A stretch of DNA of 64,000 bases. Origin: Robertmurraya_A mangrovi. Its GTDB lineage: Bacteria > Bacillota > Bacilli > Bacillales > Cytobacillaceae. Where the stretch lies: NCBI RefSeq assembly GCF_034427655.1, contig NZ_JAXOFX010000001.1:434001-498000 (forward strand). The letters run 5' to 3'. Shown here one piece after another: positions 27,218 through 35,673 of this stretch. Under the pieces are notes generated by a model that searched no databases, had not been told where the DNA came from, and saw only the letters and a program-made list of their open reading frames with translations. Numbering within the stretch: the first letter of the stretch is position 1; each line of letters starts with the position of its first letter. The position numbers were made by a program, and so were the translations under genes.

Positions 27218-27240
27218 ACGGGTTTTTGCCCGTTTTTTTT
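27216..27240. terminator. terminator after padR
   Basis: AAACGGG and CCCGTTT pair around a six-base loop, followed by a run of T. Confidence 0.85.
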
Positions 27241-27252
27241 GTTTTAGAGCTT

Positions 27253-27924
27253 TTAATTCCTAGCTAAAAAAGGATTTTTCCACTCCATTAATAGACCATA
27301 ATTTAATGATTCTTCATCTTCGAGGTAATCTTTTATTGGTTTGATAGGAGTCCTTCCACAACGTAGTAAGAATGTGATAACGGGATCTTTTAGTTCTCCG
27401 GTAAGTAACTTTTCTACATACTCTTCTGCTGTTAGGTCTTTTGCATGTTTATGGAAACCTGGCATTCTCCCTCCACCAAGCAGTCGTTCTAATTTTAAGT
27501 GCACAACGGTTTCGTACATGGACTGCATAAGCCATTTGCCTAGTCCAAGTTTACGATAACTTGGACTAACACTGATGTCTACTATGTAAAGGGAGTTACC
27601 GTTTGGGTCATGGTTTCGAATATAACCATCATCTGTGACTTCAGACCAACTATGATCTGAACTTACACTAAAATAGTTCATGAGTAAGCCTGTCATGGAT
27701 CCACATATTTTACCTTCTACTTCTACACATAATGCTCCTTCAGGAAATAATCTCACATGATTATCAAGTTGTTCTTGATTCCACAGTAGATCTTCAGGAA
27801 AGGGTGGAGGAAAAGCTTCACGTTGAATTCTGATTAACTCATGGAAGTCAGCTTTTGTATAGTTTCTAATGATTGCTTTTAAAGGTTTTCCTTCGTTAAA
27901 AACAAATATTTCTTTTTTGTACAT
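27253..27924 (-). CDS. ykwB: GNAT-family N-acetyltransferase YkwB
   Basis: A 223-residue acetyltransferase. IVDISVSPSYRKLGLGKWLMQSMYETV carries the acetyl-CoA binding R/Q-x-x-G-x-G/A-type loop of the GNAT fold. The start MYKKEIF and the segment KAIIRNYTKADFHELIRIQREAFPPPFP match B. subtilis YkwB closely, and ykwC lies nearby, as there. The acceptor substrate is unknown. GGAGGAG precedes the ATG. Confidence 0.85.
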   Translation of the reverse strand: MYKKEIFVFNEGKPLKAIIRNYTKADFHELIRIQREAFPPPFPEDLLWNQEQLDNHVRLFPEGALCVEVEGKICGSMTGLLMNYFSVSSDHSWSEVTDDGYIRNHDPNGNSLYIVDISVSPSYRKLGLGKWLMQSMYETVVHLKLERLLGGGRMPGFHKHAKDLTAEEYVEKLLTGELKDPVITFLLRCGRTPIKPIKDYLEDEESLNYGLLMEWKNPFLARN

Positions 27925-28137
27925 GGAACTCCTCCCAGACTTATTTTTCTTTAATTGTAGAATGTTTCAAATTCTCGGTCAAACGTGTGGTCCTCCTTAC
28001 TAGGCATTTTCCTGCGATACTCTAGAAGTAGTGCCCTCTCAGTCCAAAGGATGAGAAAAATACCATCCAATGATTGTTTTTTATTTTTGCCATTTTTTCT
28101 AAAATAAGGTTACAAGGAAACGAAAGGAAGATGAAAC

Positions 28138-28254
28138 ATGGTATCAATGATTATAAGTTTCTTGTACCAAGATAAATATATAAATATTAAAAGTAAACAA
28201 AGAAATGAACTTTACGAAATTCAAAGCTCATTTATAACTAGAGTATTACACTAA
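28138..28254 (+). CDS. possible small peptide gene (38 aa), doubtful
   Basis: An open frame of 38 codons, MVSMIISFLYQDKYINIKS... to ...ITRVLH, lies in a 512-bp gap. AAAGGAAG sits about ten bases before the ATG and a hairpin starts 31 bases after the stop. There is a short hydrophobic start but no recognisable family. It could be chance in AT-rich DNA. The rest of the gap (27925-28130 and 28332-28436) shows nothing I can name beyond promoter-like AT-rich sequence. Confidence 0.3.
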   Translation: MVSMIISFLYQDKYINIKSKQRNELYEIQSSFITRVLH

Positions 28255-28258
28255 TCAT

Positions 28259-28331
28259 GCCCCCCAGAAATATTTTATATAGACAATGGTTCCTAACTTT
28301 ATTTAGGAACCATTTTTGTTTTACTGGGGGC
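28259..28331. other. nested inverted repeat with terminator-like core
   Basis: The inner hairpin is AATGGTTCCTAA (28285-28296) with TTAGGAACCATT (28303-28314) followed by TTTTGTTTT, which is a good terminator. It is enclosed by GCCCCCCAG (28259-28267) and CTGGGGGC (28324-28331), which can pair with one bulged C. The outer arms are unusual for a simple terminator. Confidence 0.7.
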
Positions 28332-28436
28332 TAATGTAAGTAATTATAAAGGATTTATACTGGAGGATTTTGTATAATAGGAGTAGTAGTATTATATTCA
28401 CTATGTTGTTATTGAATATGAAGGGGGATTACACAA

Positions 28437-29222
28437 ATGGATTTTAATTTGAGTGGAAAAACAGCTTTAGTAGTAGCTTCTAGTCAAGGGTTAGGAAGGG
28501 CTATTGCAGAGGAACTTCTTAAAGAAGGAGCTAACGTAGTGATCTCCAGTAGAGATGAGAATAAGTTAGCGAGGGTAAAAGAAGAGCTTGAGAAATTGGG
28601 TACTGGAAAAGTGCATTATATAAAAGCTGATATATCCAAACTGGATGAAATTGAGAACTTAGTAAAAGGCACAGTAGAAACATTTGGAGACCTTCATATT
28701 CTTGTTAATAATGCAGGAGGTCCACCAGCTGGAACGATTGAGTCTATTACGGACGAAGAGTGGCAAAGTGCCTTTGAACTTAATTTATTATCATATATAA
28801 GGTTAATAAAAAACTCCCTTCCATTCTTAAAGAAACAAGGTGGGAAAATTATTAACATTGCTTCCTCTTCTATAAAGGAGCCCATACCGGGATTAATTTT
28901 ATCTAACACTTTTAGAACAGGAATTATTGGCCTATCTAAAACGATTGCCGGGGAGCTAGCTAATGACGGAATATTAGTTAATACGGTTGCTCCTGGAAGA
29001 ATCGCAACAGATAGGGTTAAACATCTTGATGAAATAAATGCAGGAAAACTAGGAATTAGTCGTGAGGAGATGGAGGAAAAGGTGAAAGGTACGATTCCTC
29101 TGAAGCGTTACGGGACACCGGAGGAATTTGCTAAGGTAGTTACTTTCCTTGCATCAGATGCAAATACCTATATGACAGGCAGTGCGTTTTTGGTTGATGG
29201 TGGAATGGTAAAATCAATCTAA
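28437..29222 (+). CDS. SDR-family oxidoreductase lacking the catalytic Tyr-x-x-x-Lys tyrosine
   Basis: A 261-residue SDR. The cofactor loop reads ASSQGLGRA, the NNAG motif is NNAGGPP, and Ser is present in IASSSIKEP. Where Y-x-x-x-K is expected the sequence is LILSNTFRTGIIGLSKT, so the Tyr is replaced (SNTFR). This matches an atypical SDR subgroup often named 3-oxoacyl-ACP reductase or YvrD-like. Either chemistry uses another residue or the protein is not a standard reductase. GAAGGGGG precedes the ATG. The gene lies 85 bases upstream of ykwC. Confidence 0.82.
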   Translation: MDFNLSGKTALVVASSQGLGRAIAEELLKEGANVVISSRDENKLARVKEELEKLGTGKVHYIKADISKLDEIENLVKGTVETFGDLHILVNNAGGPPAGTIESITDEEWQSAFELNLLSYIRLIKNSLPFLKKQGGKIINIASSSIKEPIPGLILSNTFRTGIIGLSKTIAGELANDGILVNTVAPGRIATDRVKHLDEINAGKLGISREEMEEKVKGTIPLKRYGTPEEFAKVVTFLASDANTYMTGSAFLVDGGMVKSI

Positions 29223-29307
29223 ATTTTAGTACTTCATACAATATTTCAAACGATTCAATGATGTTATCTTTACTGAAGTAAAAACCAAATATAAGAGGTG
29301 TGGACTA

Positions 29308-30183
29308 GTGTTAACAGTTGAAAATACAGTGATTGGTTTTGTAGGTACTGGTGTAATGGGGAAAAGCATGGTTAGAAATTTATTAAAGGCAGGCTATTCT
29401 GTTATCGTTTACAACCGTACAAAGGAAAAAGCAGCAGACTTATTGGATGAGGGAGCTAAGTGGGCCGATTCACCAAAGGAATTAGCAGGTAAGGCAAATG
29501 TTATTATAACGATTGTTGGATATCCTTCTGATGTAGAAGAAGTCTATTTAGGGGAAAATGGGTTAATCCCAAATGGGAAAGAAAATACATACTTAATTGA
29601 CACGACAACATCAACGCCTAGTCTGGCTGTCAAAATTTTTAATAAAGCAAAGGAACACAATATGAAAGCCCTTGATGCTCCTGTATCTGGAGGAGATATT
29701 GGTGCTCGTGATGGGAAACTTTCTATCATGGTAGGGGGAGATGAGGAAGATTTTATAGAAGTGAAACCTATCTTCCATGTACTTGGAGCTAATATTGTTT
29801 TTCAAGGAAAAGCAGGGTCTGGGCAGCATACAAAAATGTGCAATCAAATTACGATTGCATCTAATATGATTGGTGTTTGTGAAGCCGTCATTTATGCTGA
29901 AAAAGCAGGGTTAGACCCTAAAAAAGTATTGATGAGTATATCTTCAGGAGCGGCAGGAAGTTGGTCACTATCTAATCTTGCACCTAGAATGATAGATGGA
30001 GACTTTAATCCAGGTTTTTATATTAAGCACTTTATCAAGGATATGAATATAGCATTACAAGAAGCTGTTAATATGGGAATGGACACCCCAGGATTATTAT
30101 TAGCTAAAAAAATGTATGCCGAGTTAGCTGAACAAGGTGAGGAAAATAGCGGTACTCAAGCATTATATAAGTATTGGAAGTGA
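29308..30183 (+). CDS. ykwC: beta-hydroxyacid dehydrogenase YkwC (3-hydroxyisobutyrate dehydrogenase-like)
   Basis: A 291-residue NAD(P)-dependent dehydrogenase. The Rossmann motif IGFVGTGVMGKSM, the substrate loop DAPVSGGDIGARDGKLSIMVGG and the catalytic Lys in GSGQHTKMCNQ are all present. It closely matches B. subtilis YkwC. The physiological substrate is a 3-hydroxyacid, not defined here. GTG start after AAGAGGTG. A terminator follows. Confidence 0.9.
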   Translation: MLTVENTVIGFVGTGVMGKSMVRNLLKAGYSVIVYNRTKEKAADLLDEGAKWADSPKELAGKANVIITIVGYPSDVEEVYLGENGLIPNGKENTYLIDTTTSTPSLAVKIFNKAKEHNMKALDAPVSGGDIGARDGKLSIMVGGDEEDFIEVKPIFHVLGANIVFQGKAGSGQHTKMCNQITIASNMIGVCEAVIYAEKAGLDPKKVLMSISSGAAGSWSLSNLAPRMIDGDFNPGFYIKHFIKDMNIALQEAVNMGMDTPGLLLAKKMYAELAEQGEENSGTQALYKYWK

Positions 30184-30188
30184 TCTTG

Positions 30189-30218
30189 AGAATCCCTCAC
30201 TATGAGGGATTCTTTTTT
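30189..30218. terminator. terminator after ykwC
   Basis: AGAATCCCTCA pairs with TGAGGGATTCT around a three-base loop, with a T run after; it overlaps the end of the convergent gene at 30217. Confidence 0.88.
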
Positions 30219-30627
30219 ACGCTACTTTAATAGCTTTACCAAAAGGAACTCTTGGCAAGAAATCATCTGGAACTAGCCAAAACATTTCATAGTCTACATT
30301 GTTCATGTCTTCTGCAAAATAACCAGTTACATCTGTGATATAAAATAAAGTATCTATTTTTTCCTCTGCTGCCCACTCAAGCACCAATGTATATGAAGCC
30401 TTCCCATGTGTATAATATTTAATTGTATCACTTTTTACTGGTTCAACACTTCTTATTTTAAAGTCTGCTTGAACCAGGAGCGCATCAGGTTTTACTTGTT
30501 CAAATAATTTCACTATGTTATTAATCAAAATGGTCGGGACCTCATTCGTAGAAGTGTCTACAGCTAAAGCAACTTTTTTTCCTTGACGCTGTTGTAGCAT
30601 GGATAAAATGGTTTTATGCCATCGCAC
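30217..30627 (-). CDS. orphan VWA-like (DUF2201 C-terminal) domain protein, degenerate MIDAS
   Basis: A 136-residue protein that looks like only the C-terminal half of VWA-like DUF2201 proteins. VALAVDTSTN corresponds to their VDTSGS metal site, GKASYTLVLEWA to their GGTDF...EWA, TLFYITDVTGYF to the next strand, and VPFGKAIKVA to the PFG...V end. The N-terminal putative metallopeptidase domain is absent and the DxSxS metal motif is incomplete (DTSTN). No MoxR partner is adjacent. It may be a trimmed derivative with a binding role or a decaying fragment; the frame is clean. Confidence 0.6.
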   Translation of the reverse strand: MRWHKTILSMLQQRQGKKVALAVDTSTNEVPTILINNIVKLFEQVKPDALLVQADFKIRSVEPVKSDTIKYYTHGKASYTLVLEWAAEEKIDTLFYITDVTGYFAEDMNNVDYEMFWLVPDDFLPRVPFGKAIKVA

Positions 30628-30860
30628 GTTTGACCAACTCCTTATGTTTGAATGAGCAAGCCATATTATTTTGGGTTTTATAGGTACAGTTTATGATTGG
30701 GTAATATCGGTAAATCACAACATTAATAGAAACCATATTTAATTAGATATACGAAGATTAAAAAGTGGATAAACAGCAATAGACTGCCATGTATAGAGTG
30801 TTTTCTGGAACTCCAAACTAATAACGTGATATAAGTCAAAGTCACAAAGGAGGAATATAC

Positions 30861-31040
30861 ATGGCTAAGCGCACAAAGAAAAACGACCCTCAGCAAAAGA
30901 ACAAAAAAGGGTTTGATTCCGCTGTACTAAACGAAGAGTTTGCACACGAAACAGGTAGTGCTGCTACAAATAAAATTCATAAAGATAAAGCAAAAAAGGA
31001 AAAAGCTCCAAAGAACAACGGAGAGTATAAAGGCCAATAA
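30861..31040 (+). CDS. small basic hydrophilic protein (59 aa), possible spore protein
   Basis: A 59-residue Lys-rich protein, starting MAKRTKKNDPQQKNKK. The middle segment NEEFAHETGSAATNK recalls the EFA-x-ET repeats of gamma-type small acid-soluble spore proteins, but only once, so this is a weak hint. AAAGGAGG lies eight bases before the ATG and a hairpin follows. No membrane segment is present. Confidence 0.6.
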   Translation: MAKRTKKNDPQQKNKKGFDSAVLNEEFAHETGSAATNKIHKDKAKKEKAPKNNGEYKGQ

Positions 31041-31041
31041 A

Positions 31042-31066
31042 AAGGGAAAGCTGATCGCTTTCCCTT
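31042..31066. terminator. terminator between the 59-aa gene and patA
   Basis: AAGGGAAAGC pairs with GCTTTCCCTT around TGATC. The T run is better on the minus strand, so it mainly serves patA. Confidence 0.75.
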
Positions 31067-31078
31067 CAAAAACATGTT

Positions 31079-32242
31079 TTATCGATTATTATTTAAGTAT
31101 CTCTCCATCCGATTTAAACCCTCTTCTAAAGTTTCCATTGAATAAGCAAATGAAAGTCTGAAATAACCTTCACCTAATTCCGAAAAAGCACTCCCAGGTA
31201 CAACTGCTAATCCAACCTCTTTCACTAATGCGAGAGCAAAATCAAATGATGAAAGCTGTATGTGACTAGGTATCTTTACGAAGAAATAAAAAGCTCCATC
31301 AGGTTTAACCACTTCAAAATTCAGCTTTACTAACCGATTATAAACATATTCTCTTCTCTGTACATATTCACTTTTCATAACTAATGCATCATCAATCCCA
31401 ACTGTTAAAGCTTGTAAAGCAGCCATTTGTGAGATAGATGTTGCACAGGATACGTTGTATTGATGAACTTTTAATATATGGTTACATACATATTCAGGTG
31501 CAAAAATGATACCTATTCGCCAACCCGTCATGGAATGAGATTTAGACAATCCATTAATGACAATCGTTTTTTCCCTAAGAATGGTTCCTATTGAAAAGTG
31601 TTCTTGGTCATAAACGAGCTCGCTATAAATTTCATCAGCTAGTATAAATATATTTTTATTAGAAAGTAATTTTGCAATCTCAGTTAATTCCTCTTTCGTT
31701 AAACTAGCTCCTGTAGGATTAGATGGGTATGGAAGTACAATACAACGTGTTTTTTCCGTTATGTATTTCTCAATGACAGAGGCAGTCATCCGGAATTGAT
31801 TTTCTCTAGTATCTGCATATACCGGTGTCGCACCACATAATTTAATGATGGGTTCGTAGCCTGGATACACAGGACCAGGTAAGATCACCTCTGTACCAAC
31901 ATCTAGAATTGTCCTGAAGGTAATATCAATGGCTTCACTGGCACCAGTGGTGATTATGATTTCATTCTCGGGGTTATATGTAAGTTGATATTTTTTCCCA
32001 ACAAAAGCAGCAGCAGCCTTACGCAACTCAAGGACTCCAGCATTATGTGTATACGAAGTGAAGTTCTCATCAATGGCCCTTTTTCCAGCTTCTTTTACAT
32101 GTGCTGGTGTAGGAAAGTCAGGTTGGCCAATGGTTAAAGAAATCATATCTTTTGTATCAGCTACCATATTGAAAAACTTTCGAATACCAGATATTTCAAT
32201 GTTCTTTACCTTTTTGTTAATTAAATGTTCCAAAGTATTCAT
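31079..32242 (-). CDS. patA: PLP aminotransferase PatA (N-acetyl-LL-diaminopimelate aminotransferase)
   Basis: A 387-residue class I aminotransferase. The PLP lysine lies in NGLSKSHSMTGWRIG, the NPTG motif and LADEIYSELVYD are present, and the whole sequence follows B. subtilis PatA. In the acetylase branch of lysine synthesis this enzyme converts N-acetyl-2-amino-6-oxopimelate to N-acetyl-LL-diaminopimelate. The enzymes before and after it (dapH and the deacetylase) are encoded at 58.6-60.6 kb. The start ATG at 32242 follows GGAGG. Confidence 0.9.
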   Translation of the reverse strand: MNTLEHLINKKVKNIEISGIRKFFNMVADTKDMISLTIGQPDFPTPAHVKEAGKRAIDENFTSYTHNAGVLELRKAAAAFVGKKYQLTYNPENEIIITTGASEAIDITFRTILDVGTEVILPGPVYPGYEPIIKLCGATPVYADTRENQFRMTASVIEKYITEKTRCIVLPYPSNPTGASLTKEELTEIAKLLSNKNIFILADEIYSELVYDQEHFSIGTILREKTIVINGLSKSHSMTGWRIGIIFAPEYVCNHILKVHQYNVSCATSISQMAALQALTVGIDDALVMKSEYVQRREYVYNRLVKLNFEVVKPDGAFYFFVKIPSHIQLSSFDFALALVKEVGLAVVPGSAFSELGEGYFRLSFAYSMETLEEGLNRMERYLNNNR

Positions 32243-32461
32243 CCTCCTATGGCATACCTTATTTTATCATGTTTGAAAAAAAACGAAAGATGCTGAATTG
32301 TATAATTAAATCTAAAAAGTCTATTATGTATAATTTATCTTCTGTAAGATTTTTTACAAATAATTTTATATAATCATTTTGTACGTTATAATTAGAGTTA
32401 AAATGTGTCATTTTATCATAACATTGTACAGTAGTTGATTAATTATTTAGGAGGTTATTAG

Positions 32462-32992
32462 GTGGAAAATCAATTTGAAAGTGAAAAAGGGTTATTCGAA
32501 GAACCAAAAGAATACGCTAGTTTTTGGCAGCGCTTTGTTGCTTACTTAATCGATGGTGTTGTGTTAGGGATTCCATTAGCTATTTTAACTATTATCATTA
32601 TTACTATTTTCTTTGGATCTACTGGAGCAACAGACATCTTAATGAGTAGTGCCTATGGGGGAGAGTTAACAGATGAAGAAGCATTAACCTTTTTGGGGAC
32701 ATATCTTAGTGCTGTTTTTGTCTCCATTCTTATTAACTTTGTTATAGCTGTTGCGTATTATGCTGGCTTACATGCTTCTAAATGGCAAGGTACAGTTGGA
32801 AAGAAGTTACTTGGAATTAAAGTGACAGACTTACATGGAAATCGAATTTCATTCTGGCGTGGGCTGGGTCGTTATGCTGCAATGGGCTTTTTGTCCGGCA
32901 TTTTTATGATTGGTTTTATTATGGCAGCCTTTACAGAGAAAAAACAAGCTCTACATGACATGATTGCTGGTACATTAGTAGTTAAAAAATAA
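32462..32992 (+). CDS. RDD-family membrane protein
   Basis: A 176-residue protein. YASFWQRFVAYLIDGVVLGIPLAIL is the Arg-Asp-Asp start typical of RDD proteins (Arg in QRF, Asp in LIDG). Three hydrophobic helices follow; KKLLGIKVTDLHGNRISFWRGLGRY is the conserved second half and ALHDMIAGTLVV the end. Some RDD proteins are linked to Na+/H+ tolerance; a role here is not known. GTG start after AGGAGG. Confidence 0.85.
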   Translation: MENQFESEKGLFEEPKEYASFWQRFVAYLIDGVVLGIPLAILTIIIITIFFGSTGATDILMSSAYGGELTDEEALTFLGTYLSAVFVSILINFVIAVAYYAGLHASKWQGTVGKKLLGIKVTDLHGNRISFWRGLGRYAAMGFLSGIFMIGFIMAAFTEKKQALHDMIAGTLVVKK

Positions 32993-33005
32993 TAGTATTA
33001 GGTAA

Positions 33006-33048
33006 AAAAAAGACTGCACCGTTTAAATCTGAACGGAGCAGTCTTTTT
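33006..33048. terminator. bidirectional terminator after the RDD gene
   Basis: AAAAAGACTGC and GCAGTCTTTTT pair, with an inner CCGTT/AACGG stem; it overlaps the end of the convergent GGDEF gene. Confidence 0.85.
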
Positions 33049-34009
33049 CTAAAATTGAACCATTTGAAATATAACAGCTTTGAGTGTTTGATTTACAAAA
33101 TCCTTTTAATCTAGTGGCTTCTTCACTAATTTCTTCAATACTTTTAAAGTCCTTCCATTTGTTCGTAATGACAGCTATAGATAAAGAACAAAGAGGAGTT
33201 TGTTCTACTATACCCTTTCTGTTTTTAACCGTCACATAGCCATTTTTTAAGTCTTCTTGATCGTAATAATGAAGAACAATTTGTTTGAACTCCTCAAGAA
33301 TAGCCTGACAAATGCTTTCATACTCGTAGTGAGGAAGGATAGCGATGTAATCATCTCCACCAATATGACCAACAAAGGCTTTTTCTCTTTGCTTTAACAA
33401 AACATACTTATTTAGGAGATTACCAGTTTCTCTTATTAAGTCATCTCCTTTAGAAAAACCATAAATATCATTATATGCTTTAAAATTATCCAAATCAGCA
33501 TACATTATAGTGTAGTTCCTCTGACTGCCAAGGGTTTCATTAAGCTGTTCTTTAATTAGAGTATTACCTGGTAGCCCTGTTAATGGATTCGTATTATGTG
33601 CAATAAATACTTGGTCCTCTGCTATTTTTATTAAAAGGTTCTTAATGTTTACAACTCCATAGTATTCTTGATTCTTCACAACAATAATAGAATCATAAAT
33701 GTCGTCTTGTTCTCTTGCCATTGCAAGTGAACTGACTTCTGTTACCTTCATATAATAATCGACTATAAGCGGTGTCTTTTCCATTAAGAGTTCGACATTT
33801 CTTCCCATATAAATGTCGAATCCATACTTTGAAGATAACTTGTGATAGTATTTAGTCTTCATTACTAAGCCTACCGGCTGGCTCTGATTGGTGACAACTA
33901 GTCCTTCTAACGACAGGTCTCTTTCAAATAGGTCATATATTTCGGAACTTTTTTGATGTGCTTCTACGCATGGGACACTTTCAGCTATATCTCCAATAAA
34001 GGTGATCAC
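33023..34009 (-). CDS. CBS-pair plus GGDEF-domain protein with altered active-site motif
   Basis: A 328-residue cytosolic protein. Residues 1-135 resemble a tandem CBS pair (two beta-alpha-beta units, e.g. LEGLVVTNQSQPVGLVMK and DSIIVVKNQEYYGVVNIKNLL); residues 140-300 are a GGDEF domain (NPLTGLPGN, YADLDNFKAYND). The signature is GGDDY rather than GGDEF, so cyclic di-GMP synthesis may be weak or lost. GTG 34009 has an AAGGGG site at proper distance; the GTG at 34018 is too close to it. CBS pairs bind adenosine nucleotides, suggesting nucleotide-gated signalling. Confidence 0.8.
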   Translation of the reverse strand: MITFIGDIAESVPCVEAHQKSSEIYDLFERDLSLEGLVVTNQSQPVGLVMKTKYYHKLSSKYGFDIYMGRNVELLMEKTPLIVDYYMKVTEVSSLAMAREQDDIYDSIIVVKNQEYYGVVNIKNLLIKIAEDQVFIAHNTNPLTGLPGNTLIKEQLNETLGSQRNYTIMYADLDNFKAYNDIYGFSKGDDLIRETGNLLNKYVLLKQREKAFVGHIGGDDYIAILPHYEYESICQAILEEFKQIVLHYYDQEDLKNGYVTVKNRKGIVEQTPLCSLSIAVITNKWKDFKSIEEISEEATRLKGFCKSNTQSCYISNGSILEKDCSVQI

Positions 34010-34191
34010 ACCTAACACCCCTTAAAAACTAGTATTAGCTTTAATGTATTGATTGATACTATTTTACTATGAATCTAACTATTCTAAATGTTAAATATAT
34101 GTAAATTTGCAATAGTTTGACTAATGGTAGAGGATTAATATAACTGTTGTTGAATATTTTACAGTAAAGAAAATTTTAAGGAGATGAAAAA

Positions 34192-35520
34192 ATGGAGGTT
34201 GAAACAAAGACATCTCAAAAAAATAAAGAGCTGAATTCATGGGGATTATACTTCTCTTTACCCATTCTTTCGTGGGCTTTTTATGATTTTGCAAATACGA
34301 TTTTTTCTTCTAATATTAACACCATCTTTTTTCCGTTCTACCTACAGGAAGTAATTGGAGAAAATGAAGTATTAAATCAAATTGCTAGTACATTTGTTTC
34401 CTATTCAAATGCCATTGCCAGTTTCTTTTTAGTTATTTTTTCTCCTTTATTTGGAGTAATGATTGACCGAACAGGTAAGAAAAAGAAGTATATTGTAATA
34501 TTCACTTTTATAACCGTTTTAGCTACAGCCTTGATGGGGGTCTTTGGTCAAGGAAATTTATTTTCGGGAACTATATTTGGCCTCCCTATTTATTTAGCAG
34601 CTGTCATTCTCTGTTTTATTATTGCAAAGTTTTTCTTTCATTCTAGTTTAGTATTTTATGATGCTATGATTTCCGATCTAGGTACAAAAAAACAAATCCC
34701 ACTCATTTCAGGTTTTGGTGTAGCAGTCGGTTATGTTGGTACGTTAGTGGGTCTAACCGTTTATCCTTTTGTTGGGGATTCAGGCTTTCATAACGCATTC
34801 ATCCCTACAGCCGTATTGTTCTTTGTGTTTTCATTGCCCTTATTTTTCTTTGTGAAAGATAGGCCACATCCTGAGCCTAAAAAAGGTTCTTTTTTATCAG
34901 GGTATAAGGAAATCATACAAACATTTAAAGAAATGAGAACTTATAAAGCCGTTTTTACTTTTATGATTGCGTATTTTTTCTTGAATGATGCGATTGCCAC
35001 AACAATAGCTATGATGGCCGTGTATGCAAAGGCGATTATTGGCTTTTCAACAGGACAATTTATTTTGCTTTATCTTGTTTCAACGGTTTCAAGTATTATT
35101 GGCTCATTCATTTTTGGCTATGTGACAAAAGCAAAAGGGGCCAATAAAGCAGTGAAATATGTAGGGATATTATTACTAGTGGCTCTCGTGATTGCGACTC
35201 TAGCTGTTAATGAACCGATGTTTTGGATTGCAGGAAGTATGTTTGGAGTAGCACTAGGTTCTATGTGGGTAACGACACGAACGTATATCGTGGAATTGAC
35301 ACCAGAAGACAAGAGAGGACAGTTCTTTGGATTATTTGCCTTTTCCGGGAAAGTTTCTTCCATCTTAGGCCCAGCTATTTATGGAACCATTACACTTGTA
35401 TTTGCAGACTATGGTAATATAGCAAGTCGTCTAGCACTTGGATCGTTAATTATTCTCACTTTAATTGGTCTACTTATTCATAGAACCATTAAAGAGGATC
35501 ATAATGTAAAGCAAGCGTAA
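34192..35520 (+). CDS. MFS transporter, UMF1/Atg22-like (YxiO-like)
   Basis: A 442-residue protein with about twelve hydrophobic helices. WAFYDFANTIFSSNINTIFFPFYL at the N-terminus is the signature of the UMF1 family, related to vacuolar amino-acid effluxers (Atg22) and to Bacillus YxiO. The substrate is unknown. AAGGAG precedes the ATG by eight bases. A hairpin overlaps its stop codon. Confidence 0.85.
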   Translation: MEVETKTSQKNKELNSWGLYFSLPILSWAFYDFANTIFSSNINTIFFPFYLQEVIGENEVLNQIASTFVSYSNAIASFFLVIFSPLFGVMIDRTGKKKKYIVIFTFITVLATALMGVFGQGNLFSGTIFGLPIYLAAVILCFIIAKFFFHSSLVFYDAMISDLGTKKQIPLISGFGVAVGYVGTLVGLTVYPFVGDSGFHNAFIPTAVLFFVFSLPLFFFVKDRPHPEPKKGSFLSGYKEIIQTFKEMRTYKAVFTFMIAYFFLNDAIATTIAMMAVYAKAIIGFSTGQFILLYLVSTVSSIIGSFIFGYVTKAKGANKAVKYVGILLLVALVIATLAVNEPMFWIAGSMFGVALGSMWVTTRTYIVELTPEDKRGQFFGLFAFSGKVSSILGPAIYGTITLVFADYGNIASRLALGSLIILTLIGLLIHRTIKEDHNVKQA

Positions 35521-35541
35521 ATTAGCTTGCTTTTATTTTAT
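35509..35541 (+). terminator. terminator of the UMF1 transporter gene
   Basis: AAGCAAGC pairs with GCTTGCTT around an eight-base loop containing the stop codon, followed by TTATTTTAT. Confidence 0.75.
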
Positions 35542-35673
35542 CGTATTAATAGGTAAAAATTCCTATCTGTAATTTTTCACGAAATCTTAAAAATGCTCTA
35601 AGCAAATCTTACTATTAAGTGTTATAGTATTGTATATACTATTTATTTTTGATAAAAGGAAGGTAGAAGGGGA

